A stretch of DNA of 43,596 bases from Micavibrio sp. UBA5572 (GCA_002425415.1 DIMG01000008.1:446-44041); one strand, 5' to 3'; numbered from the stretch's first letter, positions 32,519 through 41,386 are shown. Numbers and translations: made by a program. The notes: generated by a model not told the origin, from the sequence alone.

Positions 32519-34261
32519 TTACCAGCCACCGCCACCGCCGCCGCCGCCACCGCCGCCCGATGACCCACCACCGCCAGAGCCACTATTGGATGCGGGGGGT
32601 GTACTGGCAGAAGATATTCGAGAAGTCAAATCACCCAGATCTCTGGACATGTTGAATAAAGATCCGAATTGCAAATTATCGTTGTAGTGATGGCGATCAT
32701 CGTACGAGCTATTAGAGTTATCCGTCATGTCTTTTGAATGTTTTACGACTTGTTCGGCGAAATATTCGCACCATTTTTGTTCAACGCCCAAGGCAAAGGC
32801 ATAGGGCAGAAATTTTTCAAAAATTTCTTCGGTTGTTTCTTTCGGGAAAAGTTCATTCAGACGGGCTTGCTCGGCTACTTCCAAATACAGTTTCAAGCCA
32901 TCCGCGTAATCTGCTATTTTTTGGCCTTCTACGGTATATTTGTTCATTGGCTTCCATGCCAATGCAATCATGGCACCATGAACAATTACAATTGCCAGTG
33001 CCACAATGGCTTTTTGTTCATCCGTGTGGCCGATATAAAACCCCAACCCCATTGAAATCAGTGATATGCCCAGTGAAATCATTTTAATACGGCTATTATT
33101 CGTGAAATAATATGACTTCATATCGTCCATAAAAGATTTATGCACGCTCATACTGGATCGAAAATTATTGGCAACTTGTATTGCGGATGATCGCTGAGAC
33201 GATTTAAACCCTCCTTTGGGAAGGCGAATTTTATCGCCATCATTAAAAATGAGAGATAAACAAGACATCTCTCCCATAATTTTTTCCCGAAATGATTTAT
33301 TCTTTTTGATGATGGTATAGTCTTGTGTATTGATAATCGTAATGTACCCCTTGATTGCGGCATTGACGATTTCAGATGTGAATGTGACATGGTCATAGCC
33401 TTGTTCACGAATATATCTCAGTAACGATGGTGTTATGTCTTTCGGAATATCAAATCTCGGAATAATCAACCCGGGGGTGTCATCTCCGAATTTTTTCCAT
33501 GTCAGGAAAAGATAAATGGCAAGACCAAGCGTTGAGAATAAAAAGACCAGCCATGCTCCATTATCAAATAAAAAATAGGCGATTTTTTGCATTGCGGTCA
33601 GAGGGAGCATCGTACCTTTTTTTATTCCAACCGCAATGGTGAATCCTTCATAGGGAGCGAGTGGTTTGGTAATGCTGGCTTCAAACACATTTTCCAAATA
33701 CGTTCCCATTTTAAAATTCTTGTCTTGCGATCCTTGCCTTCCGGTATATCCGGCGGATTGCAGAATGCTTGCCCCTTTTGGAAACCACACGGAAATGTGG
33801 GATTTCTGAATTGGAAAAATCCAACCATTCCCTGTGACGTTCCAATAAAATTCATCAACATCAGGGAAATATCCGATGACCCGTTCGACTTTATATTCGA
33901 TCAAATAGCTATGCAGGCCGATAGGAACGTCGCGTTCCTTGTCTCCGATATAAATTCGCAAGCCATTGACTTTGCTTTCGGTATGAAAATCTTCGGATGA
34001 CCCATCCCGTTCAATTCTTATGATTTTCAAAGGGACGTTGACGTTATTGCCGAATTTGTCTGTATAAATAGTTGGAATATCCCGATAAATACCGTGATTG
34101 ATTTGGTCATGTTCTGCGGTGACGTTGATTTTTTCTGTAATAGTGACTGTGCCGTCTTGTTCTATGAGGGCGGTCACATCAAAATCATGGATAATCTCTG
34201 CTGCCTGTGCTGGAACAATCCCCAGCGCAAGCGTAATCAGACAACAGAGCAACCATTTCAT
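32519..34261 (-). CDS. DUF2207-family membrane protein with Gly-rich tail
   Basis: The 580-residue protein starts with a signal peptide (WLLCCLITLALGIVPAQAA). A DUF2207-type extracytoplasmic beta-rich domain follows (FDVTALIEQDGTVTITEKIN, HGIYRDIPT, FYWNVTGNGW). There are then membrane helices at about 230-250 (AWLVFLFSTLGLAIYLFL) and 400-440 (ISLISMGLGFYIGH and VALAIVIVHGAMIALAW). The C-terminus is an almost pure Gly run ending in Trp, as commonly seen in this family. Function is unknown; it regularly accompanies LemA, and here lemA overlaps it by four bases (ATGA). Confidence 0.9.
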   Translation of the reverse strand: MKWLLCCLITLALGIVPAQAAEIIHDFDVTALIEQDGTVTITEKINVTAEHDQINHGIYRDIPTIYTDKFGNNVNVPLKIIRIERDGSSEDFHTESKVNGLRIYIGDKERDVPIGLHSYLIEYKVERVIGYFPDVDEFYWNVTGNGWIFPIQKSHISVWFPKGASILQSAGYTGRQGSQDKNFKMGTYLENVFEASITKPLAPYEGFTIAVGIKKGTMLPLTAMQKIAYFLFDNGAWLVFLFSTLGLAIYLFLTWKKFGDDTPGLIIPRFDIPKDITPSLLRYIREQGYDHVTFTSEIVNAAIKGYITIINTQDYTIIKKNKSFREKIMGEMSCLSLIFNDGDKIRLPKGGFKSSQRSSAIQVANNFRSSMSVHKSFMDDMKSYYFTNNSRIKMISLGISLISMGLGFYIGHTDEQKAIVALAIVIVHGAMIALAWKPMNKYTVEGQKIADYADGLKLYLEVAEQARLNELFPKETTEEIFEKFLPYAFALGVEQKWCEYFAEQVVKHSKDMTDNSNSSYDDRHHYNDNLQFGSLFNMSRDLGDLTSRISSASTPPASNSGSGGGGSSGGGGGGGGGGGW

Positions 34262-34818
34262 TGTTGGAAGCTCACTTTTTGGACTTCGCGTTCGGCATCA
34301 TTGGTAATTTCGAAGAAGGTTTTCTTTTCAAAATCGAATATGCCCGCAATCACATTGCTTGGAAATTGTTCAATCATGATATTAAGGTTTCGGACAGCAC
34401 CGTTGTAGTAGCGACGCGCCAATTGCAGTTGCTCTTCAATTTCGGTCAGTTCCGCCTGAAGACTGGCAAAATTTTCGCTGGCTCTGAGGTCTGGATAATT
34501 CTCGGATACCGCCATGATATTGCCGATCAATCCTGAAATAGCGGATTCTGCTTGAAATCTTTCATCGGCAGTTCCTGCTTTTTGGGCACGAGCCCGCATG
34601 GCTGTGACACTTTCAAGCGTTTTACTTTCGTGAGTCATATAGCCTTTGACCGTTTCCACCAGATTCGGGATCAAGTCAGCGCGACGCTTTAACTGGACAT
34701 CAACCCCACTAAACGATTCGTTTGCCATCGTCCGCTTTGTCACCAAAGAGTTGTATGTCCCTATACCATAGACAATGACGAACCCAATGATCGCCAGCAG
34801 CACGAGAGTTGTTATCAT
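34258..34818 (-). CDS. lemA: LemA family protein
   Basis: LemA proteins have an N-terminal membrane anchor and a long helical bundle whose function is not known. The sequence is typical: VLLAIIGFVIVYGIGTYNSL, then ANESFSGVDVQLKRRADLIPNLVETVKGYMTHE (in part: QLKRRADLIPNLVE), ENYPDLRASENFASLQ and ARRYYNGAVRNLN, and it ends with a Phe/Glu-rich segment. Length 186 is standard. AGAGGA lies 7-9 bases before the ATG. It is coupled to the DUF2207 gene; an inverted repeat about 24 bp upstream may regulate entry into this operon. Confidence 0.96.
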   Translation of the reverse strand: MITTLVLLAIIGFVIVYGIGTYNSLVTKRTMANESFSGVDVQLKRRADLIPNLVETVKGYMTHESKTLESVTAMRARAQKAGTADERFQAESAISGLIGNIMAVSENYPDLRASENFASLQAELTEIEEQLQLARRYYNGAVRNLNIMIEQFPSNVIAGIFDFEKKTFFEITNDAEREVQKVSFQQ

Positions 34819-34841
34819 TCCGAAATCCTCTTAAAAAATTA

Positions 34842-34879
34842 TGGGCGTTAAAATATCCTCTCAGAAATTCTAACGCCCA
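34842..34879 (-). terminator. Inverted repeat with U-run, terminator or attenuator before lemA
   Basis: TGGGCGTTA (34842-34850) and TAACGCCCA (34871-34879) make a perfect 9-bp stem with a 20-nt loop. On the minus strand it is followed by ATAATTTTTT. It could end the yqeY transcript, but it lies only 24 bp before the lemA start, so lemA expression would have to pass it or start inside it. Confidence 0.55.
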
Positions 34880-34960
34880 CACTCCTAATCTTCTAATGTT
34901 TTTTAATTGTTATTCGCCTTTATGATACCAGATTCTATATAACAATTAACGAATCATACA

Positions 34961-35425
34961 TTATCCAGCCAATTTTTGTTTAATGATCGCTCCGGCTTTG
35001 CCCATATCGAGCTGGCCTGCATATTTGGCTTTCAGTTCGCCCATGACCTTGCCCATGTCCTTGATGCTGGTGGCTTCGGTAGACGCAATCAAGCCGATAA
35101 TGGCGGCGGCAATATCATCATCTGACATTTGTGCAGGAAGAAATTTTTCGATAATCGCGATTTCTTCATTCTCTTTTGCTGCCAGTTCAGGGCGCGCTCC
35201 ATCTATATACATTTTCGCCGATTCTTGGCGTTGTTTAATCATTCCCTGCATCAGCGAGAGAATCTGACCGTCATCAATGCCCTCCATATTGCCTTTGACG
35301 CGGGCTTCGATGTCTTGTTCTTTCATTTTCGAGATTATCATACGCACCGTCCCCAAAGTTTTTTCGTCCTTGGCTTTCATGGCTTCTTTGAGAGCTGTGC
35401 TTAATTCTGTGCGTTTTTCGGACAT
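34961..35425 (-). CDS. GatB/YqeY domain-containing protein
   Basis: This 154-residue protein matches the YqeY family: LKEAMKAKDEKTLGTVRMIISKMKEQDIEAR (in part: AMKAKDEKTLGTVRMI), then EIAIIEKFLPAQMSDDDI and the end DMGKVMGELKAKYAGQLDMG. YqeY resembles the tRNA-binding tail of GatB; its role is uncertain. AGGAAAG precedes the ATG. It is divergent from carA with 83 bp between. In many alphaproteobacteria it is directly followed by dnaG and rpoD; here an accessory block intervenes. Confidence 0.95.
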   Translation of the reverse strand: MSEKRTELSTALKEAMKAKDEKTLGTVRMIISKMKEQDIEARVKGNMEGIDDGQILSLMQGMIKQRQESAKMYIDGARPELAAKENEEIAIIEKFLPAQMSDDDIAAAIIGLIASTEATSIKDMGKVMGELKAKYAGQLDMGKAGAIIKQKLAG

Positions 35426-35508
35426 TTTTTACTTTCCTATTGTTTTTCTCTTGGCTGTTGTCTATAGAATGCTTTTCTAGTGCCTGATTAGAATGGAGAG
35501 CGCTAGAG

Positions 35509-36699
35509 ATGAATTCAAAACAAGCAATTTCTACCCCGAAACAGCCGCCCAATGCAACAGCGGCTATTATTTTGTCGGACGGGACGGTGATTTGGGGGCG
35601 CGGCTTTGGTGCCGAAACTGCCCAAGTCGGAGAAATCTGTTTCAATACCTCCCTGACAGGATATCAAGAGATTATGACAGATCCGAGCTATGCCGGACAG
35701 ATCATCACCTTTACTTTCCCACATATTGGTAATGTTGGCGTCAATGACGAGGACATTGAGTCGGTTCATCCGGCGGTGCGCGGCATGATTGTTCGCGAAG
35801 ATGTGACCGAGCCTTCAAACTGGAGGTCAACCCAGCATCTGGATGCTTGGCTGAAATCTCACGCTATTCCGGCGATCTGCGGCATTGATACACGCGCCTT
35901 AACACGGCGTATCCGTGATCTGGGCGCGCCGAACGGCATTCTGGCGGTCAATCTCAAGGGAGAGTTCGACATCCCTGCCCTGCAGGCTCAAGCTGCGGCG
36001 TGGAGTGGTCTGGACGGTCTTGATCTTGCCAAGGATGTAACCTGTGCCAAGGCTTATGACTGGGCGGAAACGCTCTGGACACTGGGTCAGGGCTATGGTG
36101 TGCAAGACAAGCCGCGTTATCATATCGTTGCGATGGATTTCGGCGCAAAGCTTAATATCCTGCGCTGTCTGGCGGCTGTCGGTTGCAAGGTCACTGTTGT
36201 TCCGGCGCAAACATCCGCCGATGATATTCTGGCTTTAAAACCTGACGGTGTCTTTTTAAGCAATGGGCCCGGAGATCCTGCGGCCACGGGTGTTTATGCG
36301 GTTCCGACCATTCAAGCCTTGCTGAGCAAAAATATTCCGATTTTTGGAATTTGTCTGGGGCATCAAATGTTGGCCTTGGCGTTGGGTGGAAAAACTACCA
36401 AAATGGATTTGGGGCATCGCGGGGCGAACCACCCTGTCCAAGATCTCAAAACAGGGCGTGTGGAAATTACCTCACAAAACCATGGTTTTCACGTCTTGCC
36501 GGATAGCCTGCCCAAAACGGTTGAAGCCACGCATATTTCGCTGTTTGATAAAACCAATGAAGGTATTCGCTCTTTGGATAAACCCGCATTCAGTGTGCAG
36601 TATCACCCCGAAGCCTCACCCGGGCCGATGGATAGCCATTATCTGTTTGACCGGTTTATCGATATGATTGCAGATCATAAAAAGAAGGTGGCTGCATAA
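35509..36699 (+). CDS. carA: Carbamoyl-phosphate synthase small subunit (CarA)
   Basis: CarA is the glutaminase subunit that feeds ammonia to CarB for arginine and pyrimidine synthesis. The N-terminal domain has TSLTGYQEIMTDPSYAGQII. The class I amidotransferase domain shows FLSNGPGDPAA, the nucleophile Cys in GICLGHQMLALALGG, ITSQNHGFHV, and the His-Glu pair in QYHPEASPGPMDS. The 396-residue length is typical. A GGAG site lies about 11 bases before the ATG. It heads a carA - carbonic anhydrase - carB operon closed by a terminator at 40684-40712. Confidence 0.98.
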   Translation: MNSKQAISTPKQPPNATAAIILSDGTVIWGRGFGAETAQVGEICFNTSLTGYQEIMTDPSYAGQIITFTFPHIGNVGVNDEDIESVHPAVRGMIVREDVTEPSNWRSTQHLDAWLKSHAIPAICGIDTRALTRRIRDLGAPNGILAVNLKGEFDIPALQAQAAAWSGLDGLDLAKDVTCAKAYDWAETLWTLGQGYGVQDKPRYHIVAMDFGAKLNILRCLAAVGCKVTVVPAQTSADDILALKPDGVFLSNGPGDPAATGVYAVPTIQALLSKNIPIFGICLGHQMLALALGGKTTKMDLGHRGANHPVQDLKTGRVEITSQNHGFHVLPDSLPKTVEATHISLFDKTNEGIRSLDKPAFSVQYHPEASPGPMDSHYLFDRFIDMIADHKKKVAA

Positions 36700-36763
36700 C
36701 AGAACCTCCTCCGCGCATTCTGCGTGAGGCATATTGAAAGAAATTTTGTTGAAAGAAAAATTG

Positions 36764-37387
36764 ATGACCAAAAAATTGATAGAAGGATTTCAGCAATTCA
36801 GAAAAGAGACGTATGAAAACGGTTCTGGCCTGATGCCCCGTTTAATCAAAGACGGTCAAAGCCCTGAATATTTTATTATCTCTTGTATTGATTCCCGTTC
36901 CAATCCGGGAACTATTTTCCGCGCCGAACCCGGAACTTTTTTTGGTCACAAAGCGATGGGCGCGATTGTTCGCCCCTATGAAAAAGGAACGGCTTTGGCT
37001 GCTGCCTTACAGTTCGCCCTTATTCACAATCAGGTCAAGGATGTGATTGTTCTGGGGCATACCGGATGTGGTGCGATTAAATGTCTGGTCGAGAAAATTG
37101 ATGATGACGAAATTTCAAGCTTTATTGATGTTGCCCAAAAAGGATTGGAGCAAGTTCGTCAGACCCGCCCCGCTGGATGCTCTCATGATGCCTTGTTACG
37201 CATGACCGAAGAGCAAATTGTTTTGCTCAGTGTCGAGAATTTAAAAACTTACCCGAGCGTTGCCCGCGCCATATCGGAAAATCGTGTGATTATTCGTCCG
37301 TGGATTTTTGACATGGAAAGCGGAAACCTTCTGGAATATTGCACAAAAAAAGAATGTTTTATACCCATTACCGAACTTAAAAGTTAG
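36764..37387 (+). CDS. Beta-class carbonic anhydrase
   Basis: The enzyme interconverts CO2 and bicarbonate in the cytoplasm. From the ATG at 36764 it has 207 residues. The zinc ligands are recognisable: C41 in SCIDSR, H99 and C102 in LGHTGCGA, with the Asp43/Arg45 dyad of the beta class. GHKAMGAIVRPYE is the region between. An in-frame TTG at 36734 would add ten residues. It lies between carA and carB, 64 bp after carA and 16 bp before carB. Because CarB uses bicarbonate, the enzyme probably supplies its substrate (inference from position). Confidence 0.93.
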   Translation: MTKKLIEGFQQFRKETYENGSGLMPRLIKDGQSPEYFIISCIDSRSNPGTIFRAEPGTFFGHKAMGAIVRPYEKGTALAAALQFALIHNQVKDVIVLGHTGCGAIKCLVEKIDDDEISSFIDVAQKGLEQVRQTRPAGCSHDALLRMTEEQIVLLSVENLKTYPSVARAISENRVIIRPWIFDMESGNLLEYCTKKECFIPITELKS

Positions 37388-37403
37388 AATTGGAAGTTAG
37401 AAA

Positions 37404-40400
37404 ATGCCGAAACGTACTGACATCAAATCTATCCTTATTATCGGCGCAGGGCCGATTATTATCGGGCAGGCCTGCGAGTTTGATTATTCAGGGACACAAG
37501 CCTGTAAAGCTTTAAAAGAAGAAGGGTATCGCGTTATCCTTGTCAACTCCAATCCGGCAACGATTATGACTGACCCGGGGCTTGCCGATGCAACTTATGT
37601 CGAGCCGATCACACCGGACATTGTTGCCAAAATTCTTGAAAGAGAACGCCCTGATGCATTGCTCCCCACCATGGGCGGGCAAACAGCTTTGAACACGGCT
37701 TTGGCTTTGTCCAAAAACGGGACGTTGAAACGCCTTGGGGTCGAGTTGATCGGTGCGAACGAAGACGCCATCGAAAAAGCCGAAGATCGTCAAAAATTTC
37801 GTGACATCATGGATACTCTCGACCTTGAAAGTCCTAAAAGCGAAGTTGTGAATACATTACAACAAGGATTAGAGGCTTTACCAAAAGTCGGTCTTCCTGC
37901 GATTATCCGTCCGTCTTTTACCTTAGGTGGAACGGGTGGCGGGATAGCTTATAACCGCGATGAATTCGAGAAAATTGTTCGTGAAGGTCTGGATGCGTCT
38001 CCAATCAATGAAGTTCTGGTCGAAGAATCTGTTCTGGGTTGGAAAGAATATGAAATGGAAGTCGTTCGGGATAAGAAAGACAACTGTATTATTATTTGTT
38101 CGATTGAAAATATTGATCCGATGGGCGTTCATACAGGAGATTCCATTACCGTTGCCCCTGCCTTAACTTTGACCGATAAAGAATACCAAATCATGCGGAA
38201 TGCATCGCTTGCGGTGTTGCGTGGGATCGGCGTTGAAACCGGCGGATCAAATGTTCAATTCGGTGTTAATCCCGTTGATGGACGTGTGGTTGTCATTGAA
38301 ATGAATCCCCGTGTGTCTCGGTCTTCTGCGTTGGCATCCAAAGCTACCGGATTCCCGATTGCTAAAGTCGCCGCAAAACTGGCGGTTGGTTATACACTTG
38401 ATGAATTGGGCAATGACATCACGGGCGGGCGTACACCTGCTTCATTCGAGCCAACGATTGATTATGTGGTTACAAAAATTCCACGTTTTGCCTTTGAAAA
38501 ATTCTGTGGCACAGACAATAAGTTATCAACCGCGATGAAATCGGTTGGCGAGGCCATGGCCATCGGACGCAATTTTGAAGAATCGATGCAAAAAGCTTTG
38601 CGCTCGCTTGAAAAAGGGTTAAGCGGATTTGATGAAATTCTGATTGGCGGCAGTGAAACACCTGAACCCGATCAAATTCGTGCGGCGCTGGCCAAGGCTA
38701 CGCCACAGCGCATTCTCTACATTGCTCAAGCTATTCGTCTAGGCCTGTCCTTGGAAGATGTTCATGCGATTACAAAATTTGACCCTTGGTATCTGGGACG
38801 GATTGCCCATATTATCGAGACTGAAAAATCGGTTAAAGACAATGGCCTGCCGATCAATGGCGAAGGCTGGATGAAATTAAAAAGCATGGGATTTTCTGAT
38901 GCCCGCCTTGCCAAGCTTGTCGGGGTGAAGGAAGAAGCCGTTACCCGTGCGCGATACAAACATAATATTCATCCGGTGTTCAAACGGGTTGATTCTTGTG
39001 CCGCTGAAATTCCATCCGATACCCCTTATATGTATTCAACGTATGAAGGGGATGGGATCAATCCGGCAGATTGCGAAATGGCTCCGACTGATCTCAAAAA
39101 AATTGTCATTCTGGGCGGTGGACCCAACCGGATTGGTCAAGGAATAGAATTTGATTATTGTTGCGTTCATGCGGCCTATGCTTTGAAAGAAGCAGGGTAT
39201 GAAACCATTATGATTAACTGTAATCCTGAGACTGTATCAACCGATTATGATACGTCTGATCGTTTGTATTTCGAGCCGTTGACCCCCGAAGATGTTATTG
39301 AGGTCATCAAAGCCGAAAGTAAAAACGGCGAAGTGTTGGGTGCGATTGTTCAGCTTGGCGGGCAAACTCCGTTGATGCTGACCAAATATTTGATGGCCGC
39401 CGGAATTAAAATTCTGGGGACAGATCCTGATTCGATCGATATTGCAGAAGACCGCGAACGGTTTCAGAAATTATTGCAACAGCTTAAACTCAAGCAACCT
39501 CCGAATGCGCTGGCAACGTCGGTCAAGGATGCCTATGAGAAAGCTGAAACTCTTGGATTTCCAATCGTGATACGCCCATCCTATGTTCTGGGTGGTGCGG
39601 GTATGGAGATTGTCCAAACCATGGAAGAGATGCAGCGTTACATTACCAATGCTGTGCGGGTATCGGGTTCATCTCCTGTTTTACTCGACCGTTATCTGAG
39701 TGGCGCAGTTGAAGTGGATGTCGATGTTTTATCCGATGGTGAAGATGTTTATGTGACGGGTGTCATGGAACATATCGAAGAAGCAGGTATTCACTCTGGC
39801 GATAGTGCTTGCGTTCTTCCTCCGCATTCTTTGCCTTATAAAACTGTGCGTGAAATTGAAAAACAATCCGAAAAACTCGCGCGTGCGCTGAAAGTCAACG
39901 GGTTGATGAATGTTCAATTTGCAGTCAAACTCAATGTTGATACGGGTGAAAATGAAATTTTCATTATCGAAGTGAACCCACGCGCATCACGGACTGTGCC
40001 GTTTGTTGCCAAAGCAACTGGCGTTCCGATTGCAAAAATTGCGGCGCGTTTGATGGCGGGTGAAAAACTTTCTGTTTTCCGCAAAACGGGAATGCTCAAA
40101 GGCATGACCACCGATCATATTGCTGTGAAAGCTCCTGTTTTTCCTTTCTCGCGCTTTCCTGGTGTTGATCCCCTCCTCGGCCCCGAGATGAAATCCACCG
40201 GAGAGGTGATTGGACTTGACCGCGAAATTGGTCATGCTTTTGCCAAGTCGCAAATCGGTGCGGGAATAAAGATTCCCGCATCGGGAACGGTCTTTTTATC
40301 GGTCAAAGATTCAGACAAGGATGGCATTGTTCCTTTGGCCAAAGAATTGTTCGAGATGGGATTTAAACTGGTTGCAACGGGGGGGACATGTTCCCATTTG

Positions 40401-40673
40401 CAAAAATCGGGATTAGCTGTCAGGCGGATTAACAAAGTAATGGAGGGGCAGCCCCATATTGCCGATGCGTTGATTAACGGCGAGATTGATTTGATTATCA
40501 ATACAACCAAAGGGGCGCAAACCGTTGTCGATGCGTTTTCGATCCGCCGCCTCGCCTTGATGAACAAAATTCCGTATTACACGCTTTTGACCTCCGCCAA
40601 GGCTGCCGTCATGGCTATTCGGGCTTTGCGAGCGAAAGAGCTGACGGTCGAACCGTTACAAGCGTATTTTTAA
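37404..40673 (+). CDS. carB: Carbamoyl-phosphate synthase large subunit (CarB)
   Basis: CarB makes carbamoyl phosphate from bicarbonate, ammonia and two ATP. It has two homologous ATP-grasp halves. The first begins with SILIIGAGPIIIGQACEFDYSG (in part: IIGAGPIIIGQACEFDYSG) and contains PSFTLGGTGGGIAY; the second begins at about residue 560 with KIVILGGGPNRIGQGIEFDY and contains PSYVLGGAGMEIV. A C-terminal MGS-like regulatory domain follows (FKLVATGGTCSHL). The 1089-residue length is normal. A GGAAG site lies before the ATG. The last gene of the car operon; a terminator follows. Confidence 0.98.
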   Translation: MPKRTDIKSILIIGAGPIIIGQACEFDYSGTQACKALKEEGYRVILVNSNPATIMTDPGLADATYVEPITPDIVAKILERERPDALLPTMGGQTALNTALALSKNGTLKRLGVELIGANEDAIEKAEDRQKFRDIMDTLDLESPKSEVVNTLQQGLEALPKVGLPAIIRPSFTLGGTGGGIAYNRDEFEKIVREGLDASPINEVLVEESVLGWKEYEMEVVRDKKDNCIIICSIENIDPMGVHTGDSITVAPALTLTDKEYQIMRNASLAVLRGIGVETGGSNVQFGVNPVDGRVVVIEMNPRVSRSSALASKATGFPIAKVAAKLAVGYTLDELGNDITGGRTPASFEPTIDYVVTKIPRFAFEKFCGTDNKLSTAMKSVGEAMAIGRNFEESMQKALRSLEKGLSGFDEILIGGSETPEPDQIRAALAKATPQRILYIAQAIRLGLSLEDVHAITKFDPWYLGRIAHIIETEKSVKDNGLPINGEGWMKLKSMGFSDARLAKLVGVKEEAVTRARYKHNIHPVFKRVDSCAAEIPSDTPYMYSTYEGDGINPADCEMAPTDLKKIVILGGGPNRIGQGIEFDYCCVHAAYALKEAGYETIMINCNPETVSTDYDTSDRLYFEPLTPEDVIEVIKAESKNGEVLGAIVQLGGQTPLMLTKYLMAAGIKILGTDPDSIDIAEDRERFQKLLQQLKLKQPPNALATSVKDAYEKAETLGFPIVIRPSYVLGGAGMEIVQTMEEMQRYITNAVRVSGSSPVLLDRYLSGAVEVDVDVLSDGEDVYVTGVMEHIEEAGIHSGDSACVLPPHSLPYKTVREIEKQSEKLARALKVNGLMNVQFAVKLNVDTGENEIFIIEVNPRASRTVPFVAKATGVPIAKIAARLMAGEKLSVFRKTGMLKGMTTDHIAVKAPVFPFSRFPGVDPLLGPEMKSTGEVIGLDREIGHAFAKSQIGAGIKIPASGTVFLSVKDSDKDGIVPLAKELFEMGFKLVATGGTCSHLQKSGLAVRRINKVMEGQPHIADALINGEIDLIINTTKGAQTVVDAFSIRRLALMNKIPYYTLLTSAKAAVMAIRALRAKELTVEPLQAYF

Positions 40674-40683
40674 ATTTCTAAAT

Positions 40684-40712
40684 AAAAAGGGGACTCAATT
40701 TTCCCCTTTTTT
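40684..40712 (+). terminator. Intrinsic terminator after carB
   Basis: AAAAAGGGGA (40684-40693) pairs with TCCCCTTTTT (40702-40711) across a short CTCAATTT loop and ends in a run of T residues to 40712. It closes the car operon 11 bp after the carB stop. Confidence 0.85.
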
Positions 40713-40776
40713 AATATGAAAACACTTAGGTTTCTTGAAAATGATTTGTGACATTATTCAAGACAAAAGCTTTTGA

Positions 40777-40805
40777 TTGACCTTTTTCCTTGGGGTGAGT
40801 ATGGT
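40777..40805 (+). promoter_or_regulatory. Sigma-70 promoter of greA
   Basis: TTGACC (40777-40782), exactly 17 bp, TATGGT (40800-40805): a good match to the housekeeping consensus. The predicted start is at about 40811-40813, some 50 bp before the greA ATG and just in front of a GC hairpin. Confidence 0.7.
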
Positions 40806-40816
40806 TCTGTATATAT

Positions 40817-40845
40817 CCCGCCGCACGAGGCGGGTTCATTTTTTT
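40817..40845 (+). terminator. Terminator-like hairpin in the greA leader
   Basis: CCCGCC (40817-40822), loop GCACGA, GGCGGG (40829-40834), then TTCATTTTTTT. The structure lies between the predicted promoter and the greA ribosome-binding site (GAGGTTGAAA before the ATG), so it resembles an attenuator or the source of a very short leader RNA rather than an end-of-operon terminator. Confidence 0.6.
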
Positions 40846-40862
40846 ATATATCGAGGTTGAAA

Positions 40863-41336
40863 ATGGACAAAGTTCCAATGACCCAAGCCGGATTTAACAA
40901 GCTTGAAGTCGAACTTAAAAACCTAAAATCTGTTGAGCGTCCTGCTGTGATCCAGGCGATTGCAGAAGCACGTGCACATGGAGATTTGTCTGAGAATGCC
41001 GAGTATCATGCGGCGCGTGAACGCCAGAGTTTTATAGAAGGCCGGATAAAGGAACTTGATGCCGTTACTTCTTTGGCTCAGATTATCGAGCCAACCAGCC
41101 TGTCCGGTGATGTCGTCAAATTCGGGGCGACTGTGATTGTTGCGGATGAAGAAGATGACGAAGAAATGAAATTCCAGATTGTCGGCCCTTATGAATCCGA
41201 TGCGGATTCAGGAAAAATTTCTATCACAGCCCCTGTTGCGCGTGCCATGATCGGAAAAAGCGTTGGTGATTCTGTTGAAGTATCCACTCCAAAAGGCCGT
41301 CGTCATTACGAAATCCTGATGGTGATGTATGTCTAG
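40863..41336 (+). CDS. greA: Transcription elongation factor GreA
   Basis: GreA inserts into the RNA polymerase secondary channel and triggers cleavage of backtracked transcripts. The 157-residue product has the N-terminal coiled coil with the acidic tip at D41 and E44 (HGDLSENAEYHAA), and the C-terminal FKBP-like part with ISITAPVARAMIGKSVGD. The start at 40863 is set by MDKVPMTQAGFNKLEVEL and a GAGG site; the frame is open to 40773 but that upstream part holds the promoter and hairpin. It is convergent with htpG. Confidence 0.97.
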   Translation: MDKVPMTQAGFNKLEVELKNLKSVERPAVIQAIAEARAHGDLSENAEYHAARERQSFIEGRIKELDAVTSLAQIIEPTSLSGDVVKFGATVIVADEEDDEEMKFQIVGPYESDADSGKISITAPVARAMIGKSVGDSVEVSTPKGRRHYEILMVMYV

Positions 41337-41360
41337 GGATTATTTCCGGCATCGTTAAAA

Positions 41361-41386
41361 CGTCATTGCGAGCGACAGCGAAGCAA
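41361..41386 (+). repeat. Dispersed CGTCATTGCGAG-type repeat, copy 2
   Basis: CGTCATTGCGAGCGACAGCG followed by AAGCAA lies in the greA-htpG gap. It shares the CGTCATTGCGAG core with copy 1 at 21661-21695 (opposite orientation). An imperfect stem GTCATTGC/GCAACGAC (one mismatch) spans the element. Confidence 0.6.
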
